Shown: positions 12,170 to 24,063 of the stretch, one piece after another
How the letters are laid out: every line of letters starts with the position of its first letter
Numbering within the stretch: position 1 is the first letter of the stretch
DNA from: Emmonsiellopsis sp. PD_33
Lineage: Eukaryota; Ascomycota; Eurotiomycetes; Onygenales; Ajellomycetaceae
Assembly (NCBI GenBank): GCA_032988165.1
Contig: JANTQF010000105.1
Span: 1 to 64,000, forward strand
DNA: 64,000 nt
Reading direction: 5' to 3'
Program-made: the position numbers and the translations under genes
The notes under the pieces: generated by a model
What the model saw: the letters and a program-made list of their open reading frames with translations, nothing else
The model's database searches: none
What the model was told of the DNA's origin: nothing

Positions 12170-13378
12170 ATGCTAAAACCAATCAAGCTCTGGGTTTCCT
12201 GTAAGTGTTGAACCAGCTATCTCTCTTCTGCCCCCTGGGGGAAAAGAAGGTGGGGGAGGGGAACTATATACCTAACATATATAACAAACGTACATCCATT
12301 AACAAAAGAACAGCTTCGGGACCAAACCCATGGAAGGTATTTAAATGCAACTACCTCATAAACAGCGAGACCCCGTTATTCTAAACCGTTCATGTTGGGA
12401 CAGCCCGTCATCATCCTCGAAGAACTCGGCCTGGCATACGAGCTTGAGCTGTTGAGCTGGCAGGAACTCGCGGGCGAGGAATATGCAAAAATCAATCCAG
12501 GCGGGAAAGTTCCTAGTCTGTGCCATCTTTTTTTTATTTTTTATTTATTTATTTTTCCCCTTCTTAAAAAAAGAGTCAATCAATTTGTTCGTTAAAAATC
12601 TTGCTAACGACTTCCCAGCAATGCACGACCCAAACACCGACGTCCAGATCTACGAATCCGGCGCAATAGTCCTCTACCTCATCGAGCAATACGACACGGA
12701 GAAGAAACTGACGTACACCGATACGAAACGCAAGGCGCTGCTTTATCAGTGGCTTATGTTCCAGATGAGCCAGCAGGGGCCGTATTATGGGCAGGTTGGG
12801 TGGTAAGTTCTCGATCAAGTTTTGTTTAAATAACGAGAAAGAAAAAAAAAGGGGGGAGGGGCATGGCATAATCACTCCGATCCATCCATCCATCCCAACA
12901 CCCCCAAATAAAAAAAAACCAAATGATATGAAATAAACAACTAACAAAAAAAACCCCCCTTCCCAAAACCCACAGGTTCAGAGTCCTTCACACCGAACAA
13001 CTCCCCAGCGCCATCGACCGCTACACGCGACAAGCCGAGCGCATCATGCGCCTGCTCGACGAGGCACTCGCACCCACCTCCACCACCGACACCGAACCCA
13101 CCTACCTCGTCGGAACCAAATGCACCTACGCCGACCTCGCCTTCTACGCCTGGCACGAAGTGATCCCGCTAAGCATGCAGTACCCGCCGGGCGAGACGCC
13201 GATCTCGAAATATCCGAACCTGTACCGCTGGCATAAGACGATGGGGGAGCGGGAGGCGGTTAGGAAGGCGATGGGGGTGCGGAAGGAGATGATGGAGAGG
13301 GAGAAGTTGGATGAGGGGTTGCCGACGGATGTGGATATGGATGAGATGAGGAGGGAGTTGGCGGAGAGGGTTAAGTAG
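12170..13378 (+). CDS. Glutathione S-transferase, five exons
   Basis: Exons 12170-12200, 12314-12336, 12404-12515, 12619-12802 and 12976-13378 give 250 residues. The two tiny first exons join to read MLKPIKLW then SSGPNPWKPVIILEELGL, the hallmark N-terminus of fungal Ure2/theta-like GSTs. The thioredoxin-like domain (residues 1-90) continues through KINPGGKVP and the glutathione-contacting IYESGAIVLYLIEQYD. The helical C-terminal domain follows, with YLVGTKCTYADLAFYAW as its conserved core helix. Such enzymes conjugate glutathione to electrophiles or reduce peroxides in the cytosol. The donor of intron 3 (GTCTGT at 12516) is the weakest site, but it is the one that keeps the VP-x-MHDPN motif in frame. 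The last 40 residues are charged and helical. Substrate cannot be told. Confidence 0.9.
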
Positions 13379-14577
13379 GGGGATGGGGATTGGGTGTTTT
13401 CGCTCTTTGTGTAAATGATTCGCCTTGGAAAGGCTAGAGAGAATGGGAAGAAAGGGGGAAGAAGAAGAGAAAGAAAAACGCCATGGTCATAACACAAGAT
13501 ATTTGATGATATTATTTTTTCTTTCCTAAAAACAATTCTTTCAAGGCACGACAAGAAATGTGAAAAAAAAAAGAAAAAGAAAAAAGGGGAAAGGGGAAAG
13601 AAGAAAGACTTCCCTGCCTTTCCCTTCACTCCCTTCATATCGTATCATCTATCTACCACATCCAGATCCTATTGATTGACCCTAGAAACCAAAAAGAGAA
13701 AACAAAGAAAGGAGGAAACATATGAAAAATCCAAGTTTATTTAATACATGACGGGAAAAAAGGTGATGTTCAAAAAAGGGTGCCTTGCTCTTTCTTAGAC
13801 CCAAGAAAGAGAAGTCACAACCAAAAAAAAGAGGGTGCAGAAGAGAAAATGATAATGTGAAAAAAGATAAAAATGAAGCAGGCAAAAAGAGCAAGTAGGA
13901 CGAATTGTACAATGAAAGAACCAGATTAAAAACAAAGTATTGCAATAAATAGCTCTAAAAAGAAAAATAAGGGAAGGGAAAGGGCCGGTGCAGAGGGGCC
14001 GGAGGATGTATAGGTCAGGAGAAGGGGCACCCCTCGGGAAGGATGGGATCGTAAAGATTCCCCCTCCATAACCTAAACCAGAGGTGTACGTAGATAGGTA
14101 GTCCTCTATCGAATCAAGAAGTCTGTCTGTCTAGGATCCTCCATCAAAACCAGGCGCGACGAATTATCCGACAAAACTATCCATGTTCATTATATCTGAG
14201 ATTCCAAAAAAAGAAGTAAACCAAAAGAAGTTGCGTATTGCATGTCCGTAATGCAAGACCAAAGTTAACGGGGACGGCCGCGCCAATTGTCAAATCCTGT
14301 TGGCAACGTAGCAGCCGGGAACGATTCGAATATAATGATTAACCAAGCAGGGACGAAGCGTAAAAATAGTGGATATCGCCCCTCCGTTGTGTCGGGCGGG
14401 GGGTGGGCGTGTTGTATATTCGACAGATCGGGACGTGTGTATTAAAACGGGGTTTTTTTGGCTATGTCGCAAGAAATGCTGGTCGAATGGAAGAAAGATC
14501 TGTAAGATTCCAACCGCTCTCTGTACTCATCTATCGATTGGCGGATGGTTTGGGGAAGTGCCATAGTTTTTATACAT
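13379..14577. other. Convergent 3' intergenic region
   Basis: This lies between the 3' ends of the GST and elongase genes. It is rich in A/G tracts on the plus strand (13440-13600 and 13690-13990), consistent with 3' UTRs and terminators. No coding signal is seen. Confidence 0.5.
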
Positions 14578-15820
14578 TTACGCCTTTCTCGATCGGGTGA
14601 CGGGTCCGTTGGCGCGACCAGAGGAAACCGTAGAGCCGTTGGTGTGAGCACTACCGTTCGCGCTGCCGTTGGTGGCAGCAGCGGGAACAGGTCCGCCGAC
14701 GGAGGGGATTTCCATGTTGCGCATGTCGATAACGGCCTGTTTGCCGGTGTTTCTCCGGGGGCGTCCACCTTTACCGGCCTTTTTGTAGGTAGCGAAGTAG
14801 AAGGAGATGAACAGGAGGAGGTAGGAGCTGAGGATGATCAGTCCAGAGAATGCGGCGAACTCCTCTCCGGCGCAGTTTCCAGCGTTGGGCATCCAGGAGA
14901 AGTAGGTCGAGGTGAAGTAAGTGTAGGAGGCGAAATAGACGAAGCCTAATATAATGAGATGTTAGGATGTGTTACTCGAACTAGAGATGGTAGGACAAGA
15001 TAATCTTCAGCTTTGAAAGGGAGCATTCTACGTACCCAAGTCAATAACGAACTGCGTAATCTGGAGAATGGTGATCCATTTCTTCCACCAGATGCGAATT
15101 CCACGGGCGCTCTGGAAATAGTACCAGTACATAACAACATGAACGAGGAGGTTCAGCGTAATTGGCACCCACGAGACAGCGGTCAGACCGATCAATTGGG
15201 TGTAGCAGAGGAGAGCAGTGGCGCCATGGTGATAGGTGTGGAGGAAGGTCAGCGGCTTCTTCTTCAGGACGAGGAACACAGTATCCAGGAGCTCAAGATA
15301 TTTGGTGAGATAGTTCAACTACTCTAGATGTTAGCAGCAGAAACACAAATGCGCATCCTTGTCATTTAAAACAAATCGGACCAATAGGAAGCCATATAAA
15401 ATATATACGTACGTAGTAGAGAACCACCAGGGGCTTCGTCCAGCCTCCGTCATGGTTGCAAATGGCGAAGAACACGCCATTCCTCCAGATGGTCGGCAGC
15501 AGCTGTTCGATAAAGAGAGACAGCAGCACTCCGCTGATGATGGTCAGGTATAGGTTGTGCACGATAAAAAGGCCATTCATCTTAAACGCGGGTCGGTTTC
15601 GCATGAGCTCCCGGCCGCCAAATATTATGATATAGTAGGAAATCAGGCCCGCGGCGGTCTCCTGTAAGGTGGACATGGGCGTCTGGCCCTGCGTGAATTT
15701 GAACTCGGCTGGCGAGAAGCCGGCGACGGCCGTGTAGGCCTTTGCGAAGAGAGGCCATAGCTCGACGCCAAACGGCCTGTCGAGGGTCGGGAGGGGGATA
15801 GAGCTGAGATCGAACGACAT
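14578..15820 (-). CDS. Fatty acid elongase (ELO/GNS1 family), three exons
   Basis: Exons 15820-15413, 15318-15036 and 14945-14578 give 352 residues; introns are 94 and 90 bases. This is an ELO-family 3-ketoacyl-CoA synthase, which condenses malonyl-CoA with long-chain acyl-CoA in the endoplasmic reticulum. The diagnostic histidine box H-T-Y-H-H lies near residue 164, preceded by KYLELLDTVFLVLKKK and followed by the MYWYYF motif. About seven hydrophobic segments are visible. The C-terminus is a long polar tail rich in Ser, Ala, Asn and Gly, with an arginine-rich end (SRKA) and a KKAGKGGRPRR basic patch after the last membrane segment. The family match is strong. Whether it serves very-long-chain sphingolipid synthesis (yeast Elo2/Elo3-like) or medium chains (Elo1-like) cannot be decided by eye. 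Confidence 0.92.
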
Positions 15821-17403
15821 GGCGTGGGAACCGTTAATTATAGGCGAGGATATATACTAATATGCGGAGAAGCGCGTAGGAATAGGGAGGATTAAAAGGA
15901 GGTATGTATTAACTGGTCTCTCGAGCCAAAAAGTTGGGACGAGGAAGACCAGGCCGGTCCGCGTCGGGGCCAAGGAAGAGTGGCACAGGGAGCACAGGAG
16001 TGCAACGGGAAGAATAGGGCAATGGGCCAAAATAAGGAGTGACGAGAAGGAGAGAGAGGAAGACGGGGTCTAGGAGCGTAGGACGTGAGGAGAGGAGGGG
16101 AGGGGAGGGAGGGGATGAGGACGAGAAGAGGAAGAGATGAGGCCAGAGAGGAAAAAGATACGGAGGTTAGCGAAAAAAATAAGCTGTAACCGGCCGTACC
16201 GGTATGGTACCGTACGTACTTTACCGCCCGCGAGCTGCCGAGTCCGCAAAAGGGGCACGCCCGGCGCGGGCTCGGCTTGGCGGGCGGCCTGGATACTGGC
16301 GCATGTGATTGGGCTGCGTATCAGCCGTACGGTACAATACGTCATTACGGCAAATCGGGTTAAGTTGTCATAGATCTGGTAACCTTGAGATTTTGTATGG
16401 GCGAGCACTGCGCTGCCACGGTTGAGATGGCACGCTTGGCCCGTTGCAGACGGCTGGACGGTGGAAGCTCTGGAGAGGGAAGCTTATTGAGGAAGCTTAT
16501 ACATTGCGTCGGGTGTGCTGGGGCTGTCCTGCGTTGGCGAAATCTCGAGTATGGTTTAGATATATATGTCAAACCAACCACGAAAATGAAAAACGCCGGG
16601 TACTTCATTTGTTACCCTCCTGCTTATTTCTCTTTTCTTCTTTAAAGGCACATACAAAGAGCGGAAAAGATACATATATAAAATGACCATAGAGGAAAGT
16701 TGGATAAATATGACAGCAAATTAAAGCATAAAAAAGTAAAGACGATATATATGGAAAACAGTCAGGAGAGAACGGAGGGACGGGCAGAGAAAAGGGGAGG
16801 ATACCACAGCGGGAATCGGATCGGAATAGTGATAGAGGGGAGGTTTATTGGAAGGGACCATATCCCGTAAGAAAAGAGAGGGAGAGGGAGAGGTCAGATA
16901 GATGAAATATAGAAAAGAGCCCCAAGCAATTAAGATTTCCAAAACCTCATACCCATCTATCCATCTTTCCTGTATGTGGACGTGCGTGTATTTTTTATAA
17001 AAATGAGTATGTATACCGTTTCCCATATGCGAGGTAATTTGATTATTGATACATCCAAATCCCGTCCCCCACCCCTCGCCATTCCAATTCTTTCCATTCC
17101 TCTATTTTTTTTGTCTGCTTTTCTTCTTTTTCTTTTCCAACCTCCCCAATCATCCGAAACCCCACAACACAACACAAAAATCCCATATCGTGACAAAGAA
17201 AAAAACACACAGGCATAAGTTATACAATCAATATAGACAGATGGCCTCCGTCAAGACAATGAGTGTTGTTGAGAGTTGGTTTCGGATGGCTGGTCGGTCG
17301 GTTTATCTGTACGAGTGTGGACTAGCGATGGGAGCGGGAGAGGGGGGGGGGTTCCGGATTCGTTTTTTGGGGGGCGTTTGTTTTGTGTTTGGTTGGTGTT
17401 GGT
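15821..17403. other. Elongase promoter and COX6 3' flank
   Basis: The first part, upstream of the elongase start, is G/A-rich at 16040-16140. Between 16190 and 16335 it carries three CCGTAC copies (16194, 16210, 16325) interleaved with GGTAC, forming small palindromes. The rest is AT- and pyrimidine-rich and likely includes the COX6 3' UTR. No gene is seen. Confidence 0.45.
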
Positions 17404-18333
17404 CTATTTCTGCTCCTCGGGATATAGTTCCTCCTGGAGCGACACGCCGAGTTCCTCTCGGAGACCCTTCAGTTCTTGGAGGTAAAGTTCATATTGGCCC
17501 TTGTTTTCGACCTTGGCTCGGATGCCTGTTTTGTTTCGTTGGTTAGTGTGTGGTGCGTTATATTATGGGAGTCCGGGATAGACAATGTGTGGAGTGGGTA
17601 TCGATAGATAGGTATATCGATGCAACCGAGATCGCTAGGGACCGATTGAACAAAAGAAGGAGGGTTACAGACCTTCGAAGACTCTGACAGCGGTGGGGAA
17701 GTCGTTGACTCTGCGGGCGGCCTTGAGGGCGGCGGCCATGACGCTGACGGAGGGGACGAGATCGTAGGCGAAGGCATTGTTAAGATTTCGCTATAAGTGC
17801 ATCAAGCCGTGTGGTTAGCATGCGATCTCAATACTGTAACCATTGATTGATGATCCAATTGGAGGGGAAGGGGGGAAATATATATACATACCTGGAGTTC
17901 GAAAACATCCTGTACGCTATCGAATTCCTTCTCGTATCTAAGCAATTGGACAGAATCGGTCAGCCAGACAGATTCCTCAACGATTTCCGCATGTACCATG
18001 ATACAAATCGCATTCACAATCGTGCTGCGTTGACGCAGCCGCGATTCCCGATAACGTGGCCCGACTCATCCCATCGCTTGGTTGTCACCACCACCAAGAC
18101 TGGAAAACCGCATACCTGGCCGAGAACTCCTCAAAGGTCTCCTCCTCATGGCCGGCACCGCCACTGGCACATTTCGAGGTTGTGCTGAAGTTGCTGAGGC
18201 CCCCGAAGGTAGCAATGGCCGGGGCAGCGGCGGAGGCAAAGACGGGCACCCGCGAGCGGGCGGAGTAGGAAGCTCTGAAAAAGCTGACGGGGGCGTTGCG
18301 CGAGGCAATGCGGAAGAGAGCCGTGGACGACAT
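17404..18333 (-). CDS. cox6: Cytochrome c oxidase subunit 6 (subunit Va), four exons
   Basis: Exons 18333-18116, 17937-17892, 17790-17673 and 17525-17404 give 167 residues. This is the nuclear-encoded Cox6/subunit Va of mitochondrial complex IV, on the matrix side. The first 50 or so residues are a typical targeting presequence, rich in Arg, Ser and Ala and lacking acids (MSSTALFRIASRNAPVSFFR). The mature part reads HEEETFEEFSARYEKEF, then DSVQDVFELQRNLNNAFAYD, then ALKAARRVNDFPTAV and a tail ending LYPEEQK, all signatures of the family. Introns of 178, 101 and 147 bases are longer than most here. The ATG at 18333 was preferred over an in-frame one 68 codons upstream because it directly begins the presequence. 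Confidence in identity is very high. Confidence 0.95.
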
Positions 18334-19139
18334 CGGGGCTGGAGGGCGCGAGAGGCGAATTGGACAGGCAGACGCGGCGCGGGGGGAGCGGGAAGGGCGG
18401 TGGTGGTGGAGGAGGCAGCGGTGACGTTCAGAAAACAAGAGAATTTGCGGGTGGTGTGAGGTGAGGTTGGGTGAGGCTCCGGCTGGTGGGTGTTCTCGGA
18501 GCGGTTTAGCCTGGTTTGGGCCACACCCGCCAATCACAGCGCGGCGTATCTCATATCTACTTGAATATCAGGACAGCAGGACAACGGATGTGCTTCGATT
18601 ATTGCAGTTCAAAATAAAATCAGACGAACCAGGTATCAGGCCAAGAATAATAAAAATACACAAGAATATCTATCCTGGCATAATGAAAAATGCCTGCCTC
18701 CTCTAACCACCCTAGCTTCCCGACCCAAAGAAAAAAGAAAAACAAAAAGGGGAAAAACAAATAAATAAGCAGACGTGGTTTAATAGCAGCGGGCCAGCTA
18801 GGGCAGATATGTGTATATAAAAAGAGTAGCTAAAACAGCCAATTATCCTGCGAAAACGCCCATTCGGAGTAAACTCAACAAAGATCTGTTCGGCTTATTT
18901 CATGGATTGGTATAGAATAACGTCATCATGCGTGTGGTATATGGGAGCGTGATGTGAGTTTGGATGTCGAGGTTGGAGAGGTCAAAGTGAAGGCGCGGGG
19001 GTGGGTATCTGTCCATTTATTGTATGGTGGTGCAAGGCGGTAATGGTGGTTTTGAGTATGTGCGGAGGTAAATTGTGGTATTACAGGAGGACGGAACAAT
19101 GTGGGGTCATCTGCGGGTTATACTCGCAGTATCGCAAGA
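18334..19139. other. Intergenic between COX6 promoter and mannosyltransferase 3' end
   Basis: This holds the COX6 promoter (G/C-rich at 18334-18540) and then AT-rich DNA likely forming the 3' UTR of the next gene. No additional gene is seen. Confidence 0.45.
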
Positions 19140-20509
19140 TTAGTCGGTTCCTACATATTTGAACCAATTTGGCCGGCAGTCTTCGAGGTTGAGGAAGGGC
19201 TCGCCCGAATAGAATTTTCCTGCAGTGCATCCGTTGCATTTTGGGGAGTTGGGGCAGTTGAAATAGGGGACGTGTTGGTAGCCGATGTCACGGAACCTGC
19301 ATCGTTACGTTAGGGACATGATTATAATGAAAATGTTTACTGCTGTCCACGTACCAATGGATTTTGCTCTTGTCCGCAAACAAGCCAAGACCAATAGAAT
19401 GAACTGGGGCATCACCCCATCGTTCGTAGAAGAACCCTCCGGCACGATCAAGATGGTTGAAGTAGTCTTCGTAGGCCTGGCCCCTAAAGAAAGACAGATC
19501 CCCAATCTCGAAGTTGGACCAGAAGTGACAGGTCGAGTAACCATGCGCATCCTGGTTATGCTGCGGTCTCTGATTATCGTCCACTAACCAGTTCATAGCA
19601 TTGTTTTCATGTATATATTCGGGGTGGGCCTCGAGGAACTTTACTGTCTGTGGCCATAGCGAGGGGATACTCTGCGGGGCGTCGTAGAGATTAATGGTGA
19701 AACCGTAGGTCTTGTTGTGGTCTTGCATGTATCGGAACACATCGTAATCGACGTCGCAGAAGAAGTGGACTTTGGGCTCGACACGCCAGTAATATTGCAT
19801 GTGCTCCAGCGCGGGGTGTTTGTAGAATATGCCGCTGTTCCAGCGGCACATCTGATGATAGGACATTAGGTTGCTGTACTGTATACCCTGTTCCTTCAGG
19901 ATGTTGGACGATTCTTCGTAGATGTCCATATTAATGAAATCAGGCACATCCCAGTGCTCCTTTGGAATCAACTCTAGGATTAAAGTTAGAACGTTTCACA
20001 CCTCACGTTTCAATGCCGTTGGCTATCCAGGCGCATACCGTAGTTGCATTTTGCTTTCGTCTCTGCTTGCGTTCGCGTCTTGAATTCGTCCGTAAATTCT
20101 TTGTCGTTAAAGAAGGTCCACGGATAATTGAATTTGCTGTTCCATGTTCTCTCCAAATCCCTCATTGTCATTATCAATTCTTCCAGCTCTTCATTTCGAA
20201 CTAGGGAAAGTAGGGTGGCATTGATGCGCGCGGATTTTGGGTTGTCCGGGGCGTATGCGTCGCCCGTTGCTCGCCAAAGGGGTTCTGGAGGCTCTCCCGT
20301 GGCTATGGTGTCGTCAGCATACAAAGCAACTACAAACAAAGGTAGGGCTGCTCACGATCTAGCAGAGGCTCTTTGATAAGACCATTGTCGAACTCCCCCT
20401 TCTTCCGGGCTGTCAGGATCGGGGGCGCTTTCGAGACCTGGAAAATGAGGAAGAGGGACAGGAGGAAGCAGGAGGCTAGTAGCAATCGAAGGGGTCTTGC
20501 GAGGGCCAT
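19140..20509 (-). CDS. Alpha-1,2-mannosyltransferase, GT15 (Kre2/Mnt1 family), four exons
   Basis: Exons 20509-20356, 20302-20039, 19973-19355 and 19296-19140 give 397 residues. The protein transfers mannose from GDP-mannose onto O- or N-linked glycans in the Golgi. Residues 7-23 (LRLLLASCFLLSLFLIF) form a type II signal anchor after a short cytosolic arginine-containing tail. The luminal domain starts RINATLLSLVRNEEL and includes FNYPWTFFNDKEF, the acidic CDVDYDVFRYM segment, HFWSNFEIGDLSFFRG and the family hallmark YERWGDAPVHSI, close to the metal/substrate site of Kre2. The C-terminus ends C-R-P-N-W-F-K-Y. All three introns (53, 65 and 58 bases) keep frame. It is divergent from the GCP5-like gene across 381 bases. 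Which paralogue (Mnt1, Ktr1, Ktr4) is not decided. Confidence 0.93.
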
Positions 20510-20890
20510 GGTAGCGGTCTGCGCATGGCCGTGGATGAAGAGACGGAGAGACAGGTGGTGACATGCGGCTGTTTCGTCGTCGAAATTCTGGGCGCTGCTC
20601 CGACTGATCGGCCCTCGACCTGCCGGTTTGGGGTGGCCAGGTACGAATCCTGCGCCTTGCCTCTTCTGGACTAGCGTGTTATCGACACGTTCAGCGAAAC
20701 AGATATCAAACCTCTATGAAAGACACAGATATCACAAAGCCAGAAATGTCTCGAAACACGGATTGACCAAGGTGCAGCGTCTGCAGTTGGGCTGGGAGAT
20801 TCATCAGGAGTCTGGCTCAATCGACAATGTACCCTCAACCCATTTACGCGGGAGATTACACAGTAGAATCCGACCGCATTTTTGCCTGGC
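20510..20890. promoter_or_regulatory. Divergent promoter: mannosyltransferase / GCP5-like gene
   Basis: These 381 bases separate two start codons facing away from each other, so they must contain both core promoters. I see no clear TATA box on either side. Confidence 0.5.
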
Positions 20891-23650
20891 ATGGCATTAT
20901 CGGCGAATGTCAGCGCGCTGACTGACGAACTAATTGTTATAATCACGAATTACTCCGATAAGGTAGGTGTTTGCTAATCTTTTATTGCATTTATTGGCCG
21001 CTGACATTGCCAGAATTCCCGTCGCTTCCAAAAATTGAGGTTTCTCGTAGAGAGAACCTTGAAGCAGAACAATGCTGGAAGGACAGATCATCTCGATGTC
21101 GCAAGAAGACTTGACGGCCTCAAGGAGAAATTCCAGGTGCTGAACTATGATGCACTTTCTGATGCCCTCCATTCAAGGCTCCAGGAGCTAAACCAGAGGA
21201 GGAGTCATAGGGCCCCTGAGGCTCTCTCTTTGCTTTTGGAATTATCGGATAGACCTGTAATACATTCCAAGATTGAGGACCTAGACCTACTTAAACCGCC
21301 GACTTCTCCCCCCCCGTTGACGTGGGATGACATCTATGCCTCTGATCCCCTGGATGACCAGGAAAGTATTTGGCAGGACATAGATTACGAAGCACTCTCC
21401 TCTGATGACGATGTTTCAAGCGTATCAAGTGGTGTTTCAATCCCGCGAATGATTCCGCAGCGCCCTACGGTACCCACGGAAGCTTTTAGACCACCAGAGG
21501 ACCTTTTCCTGCCCACGGAAGACGAGAAATTACTTTCGCAAATTCAAGATCTTGGCCTGTGGAGGAAAAGAGTTGCCGATACTAGCCAACCAAGCATGGA
21601 AAACGACCTGTTTCTTACCGAATTTCAGGTGGTTAGAGAAACTATTCTTATGCTACAAGGCCTCCCCACGACGTTGTTTTGGTATCTTGATGGCAGTGTT
21701 GAGGTCGACAGGAGATTTAAAATGCATCACGCATCAATTGCTGCCTTTGACAACTTAATCAGGTCTTTCAGCGCAATTGGAGCCCACATATACACCGTTA
21801 GGCGTTTTGCGAAGCACCCTCAAACGCTTCAGTTTATGCAAATGTTTCAACGTGAGACGGAATCTTGTTTGACGATGTTTGATAAATCTCTCTCGAATTT
21901 GCAAGTTCAGTACTCCTCGACGGCCGAGTCTCCTACCATTAGTTTGATTAGGTTATATGCGGACGTGCAGCAAGAGACGCAGTTTCTATGCGAGCTTTCT
22001 ATCCTCATCAAGAAACTGATCGACGATTCCCCAAGCGAAGCTTTCCAGTGTTTGGATTTGCTATACGATCTTGTCTGCTCTAAGCAGGCCTGCGGCGAAG
22101 ATGATATTTTCAGGCGAGCAGCTCAACTGTTCTTTAAATGCTTCGAAACATATACTAGACCAATAAGGTTGTGGGTGGAAACAGGGCATCTTGACAAGAC
22201 CCTCGGTTCTTTTTTCGTCTCCGATTCTGGACAACAGCTCACCGACCTGAGAACGCTATGGAGCGAATGGTTCGTCCTAGAAGAACTGCACGGAGAGCTT
22301 TATGCACCAAAGTTTCTACACCCCGCAGCTAGGAAGATTTTCACTGCCGGAAAAAGCATGATTTTTCTTCGCCGCTTGGGATTGGACCCAGAAGCCCTCG
22401 AATCCCCAAAAGACACCAAGTTTTCGTACGAAGATATCTGCCAAACGGATGAATTTTCGCTTCTATTGCCCTTTCCCGTACTCTTAGAACGTTCTTTTGA
22501 TCGTCTTATCGACGCCAACCATGCATTCGCCTCGAAATTACTTCGGACACAACTGGGTCAGCAATGTGGCTTATGGGTGTCTCTGGACGCATTGGAATAC
22601 ATATACCTAGGAAAGGACCTGTCTCTTTCGGCAATAATAGATCAAGAAGTGTTCGATTTGATCGATAAAGGGAGACAATCGTGGAACGACAGATTTTTCC
22701 TTACAGAACTTGCCCAGGGGACCTTTGGCAGCCAAGCATGCATCGATCCAAGCCGTCTAATAATTAGAACTAAGCCAATCAGTCCGCGCGATTTCGAGCA
22801 ACAAAGTCGCTCAGTGCAAATTCTCAAGGCCATTTCCATGGATTACATCCTCCCATGGCCCGTGGCCAACATAATAACCAAAGAATCCCTTTTAACCTAC
22901 AGACGCGTCGCAACATTCCTCATGCAGATCCGCCGCGCAAAATTTGTCGTTGAACGACAGCGCCTCCTCAAATCCCTATCAATCACCACAAGCGAGAAGA
23001 AAGACGACGTCCTCGGCTACAGCATCCGCCACCATCTCCTCTGGTTCCTCAACGTGCTGTACGCGCACCTCACCCAGCTCGTCATCTGCAGTTCAACGGC
23101 AGGCATGCGAGAGTCGCTCGCGAAAGCGAAAGATGTCGATGGCATGATTGCCGCCCACCAAGCATGCGCGGCCTCGCTGGAGGACCAATTCCTACTCTCT
23201 CCTAACCTTGCGCCGATCCACCAGGCAGTCAGCTCCCTGCTAGACCTGTGCATCCACTTCTCCGACATACAAATCTCGCGGCATGGCGATAACCGATTTG
23301 ACCTGGGATATCACCGCTCGCTAAACTCATCAACCAGACGACAGTACAAAGCCACTCGTAGCCGGCGACGACGTTCTCGATCTGGGGATAAGACATATAG
23401 CTCCGATGAAGGCGAAGATGAAGCAGAGGATACCGATGACGACAGCGTGATGGAAGACGAAGGGAATACGACGAATATTTCGTTTCTGGAATCTCCGTAT
23501 CGCAAGCGGTTGATTGATGTGAGGGATAAATTTGAGCGGCTTTGTGCGTTTATTACGGCCGGATTGAGGGGGGTGGGGAGGGTGGATGGGCAACAGAGTT
23601 GGGAGATTTTGGCGGAGAAATTGGAGTGGAGGAAGAGTCGGAGGGTATAA
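20891..23650 (+). CDS. Gamma-tubulin complex component, GCP5-like, two exons
   Basis: Exons 20891-20962 and 21014-23650 give 902 residues. The short first exon (MALSANVSALTDELIVIITN) joins through a 51-base intron to RRFQKLRFLVERTLKQNN. The architecture fits the Spc97/Spc98 superfamily: an N-terminal helical GRIP1-like half beginning LFLTEFQVVRETILMLQGLP near residue 200, and a C-terminal GRIP2-like half with MDYILPWPVANIITKESLLTYRRV near residue 620 and a helical region LLWFLNVLYAHLTQLV. An acidic/arginine insertion lies near residues 780-820 (RSRRRRSRS, EDEAEDTDDDS). Length and the early LTWDDIYASDPLD segment suggest GCP5 (fission yeast Mod21), a non-core subunit of the microtubule-nucleating gamma-tubulin ring complex. 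GCP6 or GCP4 are less likely alternatives. Confidence 0.83.
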
Positions 23651-24063
23651 ATGGGCGGGGTTTGCTTCCTGACGGGCATTAAATACCCTGTTACATGGCA
23701 CGGCTTTTTTTTAGTATTTTCTATAATTTTATGGGGTTTGTGCTTAATGGTGACCTATTTTGGGAGAATTGGAAGGGGTGGCTCTATCTGCTTGTTATAG
23801 CACGTTTGTTTCCACCGAATAGTTTGAAACTAAAATGATATATTGTTAAGTTAAACTATCCTAATACTTGCGTTTTGAAATCTTTTCTCTAATTGATATA
23901 TATGGGTTTTGGTGGCTTTGGTGTGCAAGGTGATAAACTAACAAAAAGGAACATGCAAATGTCAAAAAGGAGATGAAGTTAGAGGAAACGAGACATAGCA
24001 AATCGAGGTGCACCATGAAAAAAAGGAGCAACAAAGCTTTTCCGTCAACCCCTTCGGTCCTCT
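23651..24063. other. Convergent 3' intergenic region
   Basis: AT-rich 3' UTR sequence between two genes that end toward each other. Nothing else is seen. Confidence 0.5.

Noticed and set aside
15028..15553. Plus-strand frames within the elongase gene
   Set aside because: Shadows of the minus-strand exons.
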